Shown: one piece after another, positions 43,875 to 51,659 of the stretch
Layout: every line of letters begins with the position of its first letter
Numbering within the stretch: the first letter of the stretch is position 1
Assembly (NCBI GenBank): GCA_964555705.1
Contig: CAZKTN010000009.1
Location: 10,030 to 74,029 of the forward strand
Length of the DNA stretch: 64,000 nt
Direction: 5' to 3'
Source: ZLKRG44 sp964555705
GTDB taxonomy: Bacteria; Planctomycetota; Phycisphaerae; Phycisphaerales; SM1A02
The notes under the pieces: generated by a model
The model's input: only the letters and a program-made list of their open reading frames with translations
What the model was told of the DNA's origin: nothing
The model's database searches: none
Made by a program: the position numbers and the translations under genes

Positions 43875-43907
43875 AAAACGAACGCCGCGCCGGAGGGATC
43901 CGGCGCG
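43875..43907 (-). terminator. Terminator between rpmE and prfA
   Basis: Minus strand CGCGCCGGA pairs perfectly with TCCGGCGCG (43886-43894 with 43899-43907) around a 4-nt loop and is followed within a few bases by TTTT. It could end the rpmE transcript or attenuate read-through into prfA. Confidence 0.65.
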
Positions 43908-43933
43908 GGCGCGTGAGTTCGGAAATGTCGGGC

Positions 43934-44182
43934 CTACTTGGCGGCGGGCTTCTTGCTGCCCGGCTTTGCCTTGCCGAAGTAGTCGCCGGCGAACTTGCGC
44001 TGGAAGCGCTCGACGCGGCCGGCGGTGTCGACGAAGGTCTTCTGGCCGGTGAAGTAGGGGTGCGAGCCGGACCACACCTCGACATGCATCTCAGGCACGG
44101 TCGCGCCAACGGTCATCACGACCTGTCCGCGGAAGTGCACCTTGCAGTCGGGGTACCAGGTGGGGTGGGTGTCGGTCTTCAT
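43934..44182 (-). CDS. rpmE: 50S ribosomal protein bL31, zinc-free type
   Basis: 82 residues. It begins MKTDTHPTWYPDCKVHFRGQ and has EVWSGSHPYFTGQKTFVDTAGRVERFQRKFAG, the core bL31 motif (SHPFYTGKQ...DTxGRVexFxxKf). It has only one cysteine (Cys13), so the CxxC zinc site of C+ bL31 is absent. The C-terminal tail is lysine-rich. GGAG precedes the ATG at 44180-44182 by about 9 nt. Long upstream frames are shadows of truD. Confidence 0.95.
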   Translation of the reverse strand: MKTDTHPTWYPDCKVHFRGQVVMTVGATVPEMHVEVWSGSHPYFTGQKTFVDTAGRVERFQRKFAGDYFGKAKPGSKKPAAK

Positions 44183-44206
44183 GGGGTTCGCTCCAGAGAG
44201 CCGAGC

Positions 44207-44235
44207 AATGTAGCCCGATTCCCGCCGGGATGCAA
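44207..44235 (-). promoter_or_regulatory. Putative rpmE promoter
   Basis: Minus strand TTGCAT (44230-44235), 17-bp spacer, TACATT (44207-44212) preceded by GGGC. Confidence 0.4.
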
Positions 44236-44284
44236 TGACCGAGAATGTATGGCGTTTCGGGGTGCGCAGTAGCCTCAACACCCC

Positions 44285-45583
44285 ATGACGCTGCGCCGAC
44301 AACCCGCGGACTTCCGCGTTGAGGAGATTGCGCAGCCCGAGTGGCTCGCGGCCATGTCCCCCGAGCCCACGCCGGTCCAGCAGCACGCGGTGTGGACGCT
44401 CGAGAAGCGCTCTCTCACCACGCCCGACGCGATCTCGCTCTTCGCGCGATCGCTCTCTGTGCGCGCCGCGTCCATCTCCTACGCGGGACTCAAGGACAAG
44501 CACGCGGTCACGACGCAGCACGTGTCAGTGCACGCGCCAGCTGACGGCACGAATCCCGCGCTCGCCGCAGGCGGCACCGCGCAGCGCAGCGGCCGAGGTT
44601 GGTCGGCCACGCGTATCGGATGGGTCGCTGCGCCCGTCTCCGCACCGATCATCGCCGCGAACCGGTTCGCGATCGTGGTGCGCGACCTTGGTCGAGAGGA
44701 CGCAGGCCAGATCGAGCGCCGCGCCGCGCTGCTGCGGGACCGCGCGATCGAGCCGCCGGAGGGCGCGCCTGCGGGCGAGCGCGCGCTCCTCGTCGTGAAC
44801 TACTTCGGTGACCAGCGCTTCGGCAGCGCGCGCCACGGCAAGGGATTCGCCGCCGCCGCCGCAGTGCGCGGCGACCTTGAGGACGCGATCCGCCTCCTCG
44901 TGGCGACGCCGGCCCGCAAGGACTCCGGCCGCACGCGCGACTTCACGCGCCAGGCCGCGGAGCTCTGGGGCCGCTGGCGCGCGATGGCCGATGAGCTCCC
45001 GCGCTGTGCGGAACGGCGCCCCTTCGAGGTGCTCGCATCAGGCGGCTCGATGGCTGAGGCGTTCGCGGCGCTGCCGGACTTCACGAAGACGATGGCGATC
45101 GAGGCCTTCCAGAGCCGCATCTGGAACGAGACTGCGCGCAGGATCGCCGAGTCAATCGCGGGCGAGGGCAAGTCGATGCGCTGCAAGGGCACGTTCGGCA
45201 CGATGTGCTTCCCCGATCCCGCATCGCTCGATGCCTGGCGCAGCGTGCAGGTGCCGATGGCGGCGCCTGGCATGCCGACCGCATCGGATGCTGAGGCCGT
45301 GGAGCGCATGGGAGGCGAGGCGCACTCGGCGGAGGTGCGCGCCGCGATCAAGGAGTCGCTGCGCGCCGAGAACGTCGATGCGGATGACCTTCGAATCCCT
45401 GGTCTTGAGCGCCCGTTCTTCGGTGCAGCATGGAGGCCGCTCGCCGTACGCGCGGAGCGATTCGCCATCAGCAAGGCCGAGCGCGACGAGCTCTCGAAGG
45501 GCGACCGCCTGCGCCGCACGGTGACATTCGACTTGCCGCGCGGCGCCTACGCGACCGTCGTGCTGCGGGCGCTCGGGCACTGA
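44285..45583 (+). CDS. truD: tRNA pseudouridine(13) synthase TruD
   Basis: 432 residues. Signature blocks: the N-terminal PADFRVEEI, SYAGLKDKHAVTTQ with the catalytic aspartate in KDK, NRFAIVVRDL, NYFGDQRFGSARHG, the TruD insertion domain (EAFQSRIWNETARRIAES), and the closing ERPFFGAAWRPLAVRA. It isomerises U13 in tRNA-Glu; bacterial TruD of this length fits well. ATG at 44285; divergent from rpmE. Confidence 0.95.
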   Translation: MTLRRQPADFRVEEIAQPEWLAAMSPEPTPVQQHAVWTLEKRSLTTPDAISLFARSLSVRAASISYAGLKDKHAVTTQHVSVHAPADGTNPALAAGGTAQRSGRGWSATRIGWVAAPVSAPIIAANRFAIVVRDLGREDAGQIERRAALLRDRAIEPPEGAPAGERALLVVNYFGDQRFGSARHGKGFAAAAAVRGDLEDAIRLLVATPARKDSGRTRDFTRQAAELWGRWRAMADELPRCAERRPFEVLASGGSMAEAFAALPDFTKTMAIEAFQSRIWNETARRIAESIAGEGKSMRCKGTFGTMCFPDPASLDAWRSVQVPMAAPGMPTASDAEAVERMGGEAHSAEVRAAIKESLRAENVDADDLRIPGLERPFFGAAWRPLAVRAERFAISKAERDELSKGDRLRRTVTFDLPRGAYATVVLRALGH

Positions 45584-45669
45584 GCCGCTCGATCACGCAA
45601 GGCGCAAGCGCGTGGCCGGGGTCGTGCGTGCCTCGCACGTGACTCGCCCACGCCGCGCGCGCCAGGCGA

Positions 45670-46917
45670 TCAGCGCGGCTGCGCAGGAAGGTCGTAGCTC
45701 ACCATCACCGTCGACGGCATCGGCGGGTACTGCATCTCGAGCCGGAACACGCGGAAGTCTGCGGGATCCGCGCTGATGCGGTTGAACACCGCGTGGATCA
45801 GCTCCGGGTACTGGTGCGCGAGCTCAGTGTCGAACCTCGTCGGCGTGCCCGTGATCTCGCGGAGCGGATCGCCGATCGGCAGCAGCATCGACTTGCGCGC
45901 CGCCGCATCGAGCGGCGAGTTTCCGAAGGGATTGCCGAAGACCTGCACCTTCGCGGACGCCACCTCAGGCAAGTCGCGGTGCGCGATCACGTCGAAGAGG
46001 AGCGTCTCGATAGGCATCGTCACGACGGCGCCCATCTCGCCGCGCTCGTGCATGCCCGGGCCCGCATAACGCGGAAGCGCTCCGCGCTCGAGGTGGCCGA
46101 AAACGAACGTGGACGTGCCGGTCAGGCCGAGCGGTCCGTCCGCAAGCTCGTGCACGATGCCAAGCGGCGTGCTCACGCTCTGCACCCTCACATCCGGCGG
46201 AGAGCACCAGCTTCGCATGATCAGCGCAGGATCGTCGGGGGAGGCTGGCGGCTCGAGCGGTTCCAGCGGGCGCTCCTGCACCGTGGTCACCTGGTCCTCC
46301 GACTCGACGGACCCGTGATAGCGCTGGAAGCGGAAGATCGGCCAGCCGGCGAGCGGCCGCAGCCTCCGCACGTCGATGAGGGACGCGAGGATCGCAGTGT
46401 CGAGCGTGTGCGGATTCGCATGCGAGGGCATCAGGATTTGTGTCATGATGCGCACCCGCGCCTGCACACCCCATACGCCGCTCAGCCCGCGGAACGCGGT
46501 CTTTCGCGAGAGCTCGAGAGACGCGCGCGATGTCGCGCCGTCGAGCAGCAGCTGCAGCGTGGGCCGATCGCCCGCGTGCTGCCTCACCATGTCCTCGAAG
46601 AGGTCGAGTGCGCGGCGAAGCGCGGAGAGCTCATCCTTCGCCACGCCGCCACGTGCGAGCGCCTCCATGAGGATGCCGATTCCCTCGGGTCCGGGCACAA
46701 GCGTGGCCGCGGACAGCTGGTCGTCATCACCCGCGATGCGCGCGATCTTCCACGAGAGGTTCTTGTCGATTCCGATCTGCCGTGACACGTCCTGCGGCCG
46801 CTCGATGTCCAGGCCTGCGCTCCGATATGCACTGCGCAGGGCGGCCTGCACCGTGCGCATCGACTCGGCGCAGTGGTCGACAAAGGCAGGAACGGACTGT
46901 CGGGTGGACTTGGGCAT
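45670..46917 (-). CDS. Unknown protein with HTH-like N-terminal segment
   Basis: 415 residues from the ATG at 46915-46917. Near the N-terminus RPQDVSRQIGIDKNLSWKIARIA reads like a helix-turn-helix, and helical segments follow (LSALRRALDLFEDMVRQHAG). The rest is mixed alpha/beta with FRFQRYHGSVESEDQV, GTSTFVFGHLERGALPRYAG and VTMPIETLLFDVIAHRDLPE. No membrane or signal segment. I cannot assign a family. A regulator or sensor role is only a guess from the HTH-like stretch and the position 161 bp divergent from the HAF/dockerin array. Low-complexity content is ordinary for the window. Confidence 0.78.
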   Translation of the reverse strand: MPKSTRQSVPAFVDHCAESMRTVQAALRSAYRSAGLDIERPQDVSRQIGIDKNLSWKIARIAGDDDQLSAATLVPGPEGIGILMEALARGGVAKDELSALRRALDLFEDMVRQHAGDRPTLQLLLDGATSRASLELSRKTAFRGLSGVWGVQARVRIMTQILMPSHANPHTLDTAILASLIDVRRLRPLAGWPIFRFQRYHGSVESEDQVTTVQERPLEPLEPPASPDDPALIMRSWCSPPDVRVQSVSTPLGIVHELADGPLGLTGTSTFVFGHLERGALPRYAGPGMHERGEMGAVVTMPIETLLFDVIAHRDLPEVASAKVQVFGNPFGNSPLDAAARKSMLLPIGDPLREITGTPTRFDTELAHQYPELIHAVFNRISADPADFRVFRLEMQYPPMPSTVMVSYDLPAQPR

Positions 46918-47042
46918 CTGTGTCACCCCACGGGTGCCTATGGAGACTACGGGCACGATTCCTCGACGTGTTCATGACGTCGAGTTTCCCGGGCGATGCC
47001 GGGTCGAAGTCCCTGAAGTGAGGCGATTGGGTTGCGCGTGCT

Positions 47043-47070
47043 TTGTCCGGCGACCAATGCGGGCTACCTT
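47043..47070 (+). promoter_or_regulatory. Putative promoter of the first HAF gene, near-leaderless
   Basis: TTGTCC (47043-47048), 16-bp spacer, TACCTT (47065-47070) preceded by GGGC. The ATG is 8 nt after the -10 and no Shine-Dalgarno is seen. Confidence 0.45.
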
Positions 47071-47078
47071 GCTCCTTC

Positions 47079-48284
47079 ATGAGCCACTCCACAAACTGTG
47101 TTGCAGCAGCCCTCGCCGCGTGCATCTCGGCTGCATCGCTTGCAGGCGGCACGTACATCGGGTTCACGCCCGGCGTCACGCCAAGCGGCGTGAGCGCGGA
47201 TGGCTCAGTCGTAGTGGGCTACGACGGGATCGGCTACTTCTACTACACGGCCGCGGAGGGCTACATCCAGGTGGGTGGCGCGCCTCCCGGCAATGGAGTC
47301 GGCGGATCCGCGACCGCTTCGTCCGACGGCACTCGCTTCTCCGGCACGACGCTCAATCCCGACACCAACCTTTACGAGATGGGCATCTTCGACCGTACGA
47401 CCGGTCAGTGGATCCTTTGCGGTGGATTGGGTGCGTCTTCGGACGGCTCCACGAGTTCGGGCTGGGGGCTCAGCGGAAACGGGCAGGTGGGTGTCGGCCT
47501 CGGATGGATCAGCGCGGGCAGCGCGCACGCGATCGTGTGGCGTGCCGCGACTGGCGTCACGAGCCTCGGTTCGAGCGTGAATGGCCGGAGCACGCGCGCG
47601 AACGGAACCAACCTCGATGGTTCCGTGGTGGTCGGATGGCAGGATTCGAGCTCAGGATTCCGTCAGGGATGCGTGTGGGCAAACGGCGTTCAGACGCTGA
47701 TTTCCCTGGGAAGCGCACCGATGAGCGAGGCGGGCGCGTGCTCTGCGAGCGGTGAGGTTGTCGTCGGCAGCGGATCGTCGAGCAACTCCTTCCAGGCCTG
47801 GCGATGGACTCGCGAGGGCGGAGTCCAGAACATCGGTCCGGCGCCAGTTTCCGGTTGGCGTGGGGCGGCCACGTCAGTATCCGCAGACGGCCAGACGATC
47901 GTCGGCTTCTACCGGCCGTTCCCGGCACCTGCGACATTTGGTCGAGGGTTCATCTGGACGGCCGCGGACGGCATGCGCGACCTCACCAATCTTGCGATCG
48001 ACCAGGGAATCGCGGTGCCAAGCGGGACGACACTGGCCCTGCCGCTTGCGATCTCGGGCGATGGGCGTACGGTGGTGGGTCTGGCTAATGGCGGCGCTGG
48101 CTTCGCCGTCACGTTCCCAGCCGAGTCGAGCCCCGCGGACCTCAACGGCGACGGTTCGGTGGATGGGATCGACCTCGCGGCGCTGCTGGCGAACTGGGGT
48201 GGTAGCGGCACAGGGGACATCGACCAGAGCGGCACCGTCAGCGGCAGCGACCTCACCGCTCTGCTTGCCGCCTGGACGGGGTGA
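47079..48284 (+). CDS. Exported HAF-repeat protein with dockerin-like tail (array gene 1)
   Basis: 401 residues. Signal peptide (NCVAAALAACISAASLAGG) then HAF-type extracellular repeats, each about 40-50 residues with a VSADGSVVVGY or NLDGSVVVGWQDSS core and an aromatic W near AFxW. Examples are GVSADGSVVVGYDGIGYFYY, SGWGLSGNGQVGVGLGW and SVSADGQTIVGFY. These probably build a beta-propeller. The C-terminus has two EF-hand-like dockerin repeats: ADLNGDGSVDGIDLAALLAN, then GDIDQSGTVSGSDLTALLAA. Exported cell-surface or secreted protein of unknown ligand. Paralogous to the genes at 50297 and 51660. Confidence 0.88.
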   Translation: MSHSTNCVAAALAACISAASLAGGTYIGFTPGVTPSGVSADGSVVVGYDGIGYFYYTAAEGYIQVGGAPPGNGVGGSATASSDGTRFSGTTLNPDTNLYEMGIFDRTTGQWILCGGLGASSDGSTSSGWGLSGNGQVGVGLGWISAGSAHAIVWRAATGVTSLGSSVNGRSTRANGTNLDGSVVVGWQDSSSGFRQGCVWANGVQTLISLGSAPMSEAGACSASGEVVVGSGSSSNSFQAWRWTREGGVQNIGPAPVSGWRGAATSVSADGQTIVGFYRPFPAPATFGRGFIWTAADGMRDLTNLAIDQGIAVPSGTTLALPLAISGDGRTVVGLANGGAGFAVTFPAESSPADLNGDGSVDGIDLAALLANWGGSGTGDIDQSGTVSGSDLTALLAAWTG

Positions 48285-48317
48285 GGCGGTAATCCGCCGA
48301 TTCTTTCCCTGCAAAAT

Positions 48318-48345
48318 TTGCGTTGGCACAGAAGGGGCCTATGTT
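48318..48345 (+). promoter_or_regulatory. Putative promoter of the 48377 gene
   Basis: TTGCGT (48318-48323), 16-bp spacer, TATGTT (48340-48345) preceded by GGGGCC. The leader would be about 25 nt. Confidence 0.45.
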
Positions 48346-48376
48346 TCCGGTCGAACTACTTTCCCCAGAGAAACAA

Positions 48377-50173
48377 ATGCGCCCAATCAACTTCCTCGCC
48401 GTCTCCGTCTCTTCGTGCGTCGCATGGTCTGCCATCGCCGACGGACCGTGGGAGAACATCGTCTCGACCACCGACACGTCCGTCCAGGGTGTGCCTGGTG
48501 CCGTGTGGGTTCCCAACGGGTTCAACAACCCCACGATCGACAACCAAGGTCGCGTCTACTTCCGCGGACAGCTCGGCGGCGAGGGCATCACCACGGCGAA
48601 CCGTCACGTGCTCATTCGCGGTGTGCCGGGTTCGATCGAGATCATGGCGCGTGACAGCGCATCGGTCCCGGGAAACGTCCCCGCGAGCTACCTGCTGCAA
48701 TCGACGAGTGGCGTGGGCGGTCTCGGTTCGGCCAACAACATCTCCGCCGATGGAGGCATCGCCGTCGCAAGCTTCATCTTCGGTCCGGGCGGCGCATCTT
48801 CAAACGACACAGCGACCTACTTCATCAGCGCGTCCGGAGTTCCATCGCTGCTGATTCGCGAGGGCGACCCCTTCCCCGGAGGCGGTGGCGCGGTCTTCTC
48901 AGGCTCAATGAACGCCTCGTCCGGATTCAGGATCAGCAACGAGGGCGTTGGGCTGTTTGTGCCGAACCTCAGCGGCGGTGACGTCTCGGGCACCACGAAC
49001 AACACGGCGGTGATCAAGGTGTCGCCCGCGGGCATGTCGGCGCTGTACCGGAAGGGTTCCCCGGCGCCTGGCTTCGACGCCGGGGCAGGCGTCACCATGA
49101 ACCCAAGCGCGTTCGGCCTGTATGTCGTGGGCTCGGAGGTCGAGTTTGGCGCCACGCTCGTCGGCACGGGGATCAGCACGTCGAATGATTCGGCGCGGTT
49201 CACGACGCTCGGGGCGCCGGCAGGCGAACTGCGCATGTGGGTGCGTGAGGGTCAGGAACTGACCGGACTCAATGGCATCAGCATCAAGCCAACCTCGACC
49301 ATCTCGGCATCTCCGATCCCGATGGTGGGGGGCAAGATGCTCTTCCTGGCGGACATTGTGGGCGAGGGCGTAACGGCCGGACTCGATGACAAGGCCATCA
49401 TGTACGAGCAGGGCGGCACATTCGAGATCCTGATGCGCCGAGGTCAGGCGCTCCCGAACGCCCCCACTACGGGGAACGGGACGCTCACCTTCTCGGGTCC
49501 CCAGACCAGCTCGTTCGTGTCGAACAGCGCGGGCCTGATGGCCTTCCAAGGGATCTACCAGTACCCGGACGGCACCGGCGTTCAGTCGCCCGATCCGAGC
49601 ACGTTCCTTGGCGTCCGCAAGGCCGACGGAACGCTGATCACGATCGCGCGTCAGGGCGATGCGGCGCCCGGCATGACTGGAGAGACCTTCGGATCGTGGG
49701 GCGGCAACAGCGGCATCTGCGTGAGCGAGAACGGAATCGTCGTGTTCGCCAACACCACGTCGCCAGGCTTCCTTCAGGCGATCTTCGCGTGGGATGAGGC
49801 CGATGGCCTGAGGCTCCTCGCGAAGGCCGGCGACACGAACTTCACGGGCACGGCAGCGAACCAGCTCACGCTGATCGGATCGACCGGCATCAACGGCAAC
49901 GGCGGATTCACCGGCCTCTCGTCCAACGGATGGCTCGTGCTGCGCGCCGGAGACTCGACCAGTTCCATCAACACGATTGCGCGCATCAAGCTCGGCGAAG
50001 AGGCGCCCGCGTGTCCGGCCGACTTCAACGACGACGATGAAGTCAACGGTACCGATCTCGCGACCCTACTTGCGCAGTGGGGCACGGACGGATCCGCCGA
50101 CATCAACGACGATGGCACCGTCAATGCCGTTGACCTGTCCTCTGTGCTGGCGGCATGGGGCCCCTGCAGCTGA
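48377..50173 (+). CDS. Exported DUF7453-like repeat protein with dockerin-like tail (array gene 2)
   Basis: 598 residues. Signal peptide (INFLAVSVSSCVAWSAIADG) followed by about eight degenerate repeats with an ISxxGxVxFxAxL-type core (ISADGGIAVASFIFGPGG, ISNEGVGLFVPNLSGG, VGGKMLFLADIVGEG, FVSNSAGLMAFQGIY, VSENGIVVFANTTS). A recurrent ALYRKGSPAPG / MRRGQALPNAP / ARQGDAAPGMTG motif precedes each, as in Planctomycetota choice-of-anchor/DUF7453 repeats. The tail has two dockerin-like repeats, ADFNDDDEVNGTDLATLLAQ and ADINDDGTVNAVDLSSVLAA. Different repeat class from its three neighbours but the same tail logic. Function unknown. Confidence 0.87.
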   Translation: MRPINFLAVSVSSCVAWSAIADGPWENIVSTTDTSVQGVPGAVWVPNGFNNPTIDNQGRVYFRGQLGGEGITTANRHVLIRGVPGSIEIMARDSASVPGNVPASYLLQSTSGVGGLGSANNISADGGIAVASFIFGPGGASSNDTATYFISASGVPSLLIREGDPFPGGGGAVFSGSMNASSGFRISNEGVGLFVPNLSGGDVSGTTNNTAVIKVSPAGMSALYRKGSPAPGFDAGAGVTMNPSAFGLYVVGSEVEFGATLVGTGISTSNDSARFTTLGAPAGELRMWVREGQELTGLNGISIKPTSTISASPIPMVGGKMLFLADIVGEGVTAGLDDKAIMYEQGGTFEILMRRGQALPNAPTTGNGTLTFSGPQTSSFVSNSAGLMAFQGIYQYPDGTGVQSPDPSTFLGVRKADGTLITIARQGDAAPGMTGETFGSWGGNSGICVSENGIVVFANTTSPGFLQAIFAWDEADGLRLLAKAGDTNFTGTAANQLTLIGSTGINGNGGFTGLSSNGWLVLRAGDSTSSINTIARIKLGEEAPACPADFNDDDEVNGTDLATLLAQWGTDGSADINDDGTVNAVDLSSVLAAWGPCS

Positions 50174-50296
50174 TCCGCCAGTTGAGCGACGACGCACCCA
50201 CCGGGCTGCGCGCTGCACGGTCGGCGCGCGGCCCGAGTGTGCGTACGGCACGCATGTCCCGCACGTGAACTTTCGCAACAGCGAGGCAATCTCCTG

Positions 50297-51547
50297 ATGA
50301 AGCCGAAGCAACTTCCAGCAATCTCCCTGACGGCCGCCAGCCTGCTCGTGACGCCCGCGACGGCCCAGGACCTGCACCTCATCCCGGGCGCGCAGTACAT
50401 CACCGGCCTGAGCGCCGATGGTCGGGTGGCCGCCGGCTACACGCCAGTCGAGTTCCTCTACTGGACCCTGAAGACGGACGTGGTGTACATCGGCGGCGCT
50501 GCGCCTGGCAGCCAGGGAATCGGTGGCAGCTGCGGCATCTCGAACGACGGGACGCGCATCGTCGGCAACACATTCAATGCGTCGGGCAAGACCGAGGCGT
50601 CCATCTACTCCATCCCGGATTCGTCGTGGACCAGCACCGGATCCCTGGGGTTCAACTGCGACATCTCGTCGAGTTCCGGCTGGGCGATCTCCGGAGATGG
50701 AGTGACAGTTGGGGGCCTCATCGTCGCGGCAGCAGGCTGCGACTACCGCGGGCTGCACTACTCGCCATCCGCGGGCATTCGCACGCTGCCTACCTCGTAC
50801 TTCTTCAAGCCGACACGCGTGAACGCGATCAACGCAGATGGCACGGTGCTCGTGGGCTGGAATGACGACTACAACGGCTTCCGGCAGGGATCCATCTGGA
50901 GATGGAATGGCACTTCGTACACGCAGACACTGATCACCGCGCCGGGCGGGGTCAAGATGGGAGAGGCGGCGTGCGTCAGCGCAGACGGAACGCGAGTGTT
51001 CGGCTTCGGAAGGTTTGATGGCGTCCAGAAGAACTACATGTGGACCCAGGCGACGCTTGCCGTATCGCTGGGCGACTCGCCCACTGGCCTGCCGAGCTGG
51101 GTAAGCGGCTGCAATGCAGAAGGAACGATGGCTGCATGCTTCTTCCGCGTTGGCGCGCCCCCTCCGACCTCAGGCGAGGGCTACGTGTGGATCGAGGGAC
51201 GCGGATACGTCGCCCTCGAGGAGTGGGCGGCCGAGAACGGCGTGATCGTGCCGAATGACGTGCGGATGTCGCTGCCGCTGTGCATGTCGGCGGACGGTCG
51301 CTCGGTCGGCGGCGCGGGCCGCACGGATTTCGGTGTCCGCGCTTTCGTGCTGAACCTACCTCCGCTTGCCTCGTGCGACGGCGACATCGACGGCGACGGA
51401 GCAGTGGGCGGGCTCGACCTCACGGCGCTGCTGGCGGCGTGGGGTCCGTGCGGGGCCAGCGCGTGCGACGGTGACCTCAATGGCGACAGCGAGGTGAACG
51501 GCGTCGACCTGACGGTGATCCTGTCGGCGTGGGGCGAGTGCCCGTAA
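50297..51547 (+). CDS. Exported HAF-repeat protein with dockerin-like tail (array gene 3)
   Basis: 416 residues from ATG 50297. Signal peptide (LPAISLTAASLLVTPATAQ), then HAF repeats (GLSADGRVAAGYTPVEFLYW, GISNDGTRIVGNTFNASG, AINADGTVLVGWNDDYNGF, VSADGTRVFGFGRFDG, MSADGRSVGGAGRTDFG). Tail: CDGDIDGDGAVGGLDLTALL and GDLNGDSEVNGVDLTVILSA. Close paralogue of the next gene, especially over the tail. No convincing promoter or Shine-Dalgarno was found in the 123 bp upstream. Confidence 0.87.
   Translation: MKPKQLPAISLTAASLLVTPATAQDLHLIPGAQYITGLSADGRVAAGYTPVEFLYWTLKTDVVYIGGAAPGSQGIGGSCGISNDGTRIVGNTFNASGKTEASIYSIPDSSWTSTGSLGFNCDISSSSGWAISGDGVTVGGLIVAAAGCDYRGLHYSPSAGIRTLPTSYFFKPTRVNAINADGTVLVGWNDDYNGFRQGSIWRWNGTSYTQTLITAPGGVKMGEAACVSADGTRVFGFGRFDGVQKNYMWTQATLAVSLGDSPTGLPSWVSGCNAEGTMAACFFRVGAPPPTSGEGYVWIEGRGYVALEEWAAENGVIVPNDVRMSLPLCMSADGRSVGGAGRTDFGVRAFVLNLPPLASCDGDIDGDGAVGGLDLTALLAAWGPCGASACDGDLNGDSEVNGVDLTVILSAWGECP
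51374..51544 (+). repeat. Dockerin-like cassette, copy A (see 52749-52919)
   Basis: The DNA coding the last about 57 residues closely matches 52749-52919, the tail of the next gene, at roughly nine bases in ten by eye. The repeat domains upstream differ much more. This suggests recent duplication or gene conversion of the tail. Confidence 0.6.
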
Positions 51548-51622
51548 CCGTGCGCCACGGCGCGCGGCACCCATGATTCTGCGGCATCGAGGGCCATTCG
51601 GGGTCCATCGCTGGCCAGCTCC

Positions 51623-51650
51623 TTGAACCAATCGCTCCCGGGGCTATCTT
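51623..51650 (+). promoter_or_regulatory. Putative promoter of the 51660 gene, near-leaderless
   Basis: TTGAAC (51623-51628), 16-bp spacer, TATCTT (51645-51650) preceded by GGGGC. The ATG is 9 nt after the -10 with no Shine-Dalgarno. Confidence 0.5.
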
Positions 51651-51659
51651 TTCTGGCTT

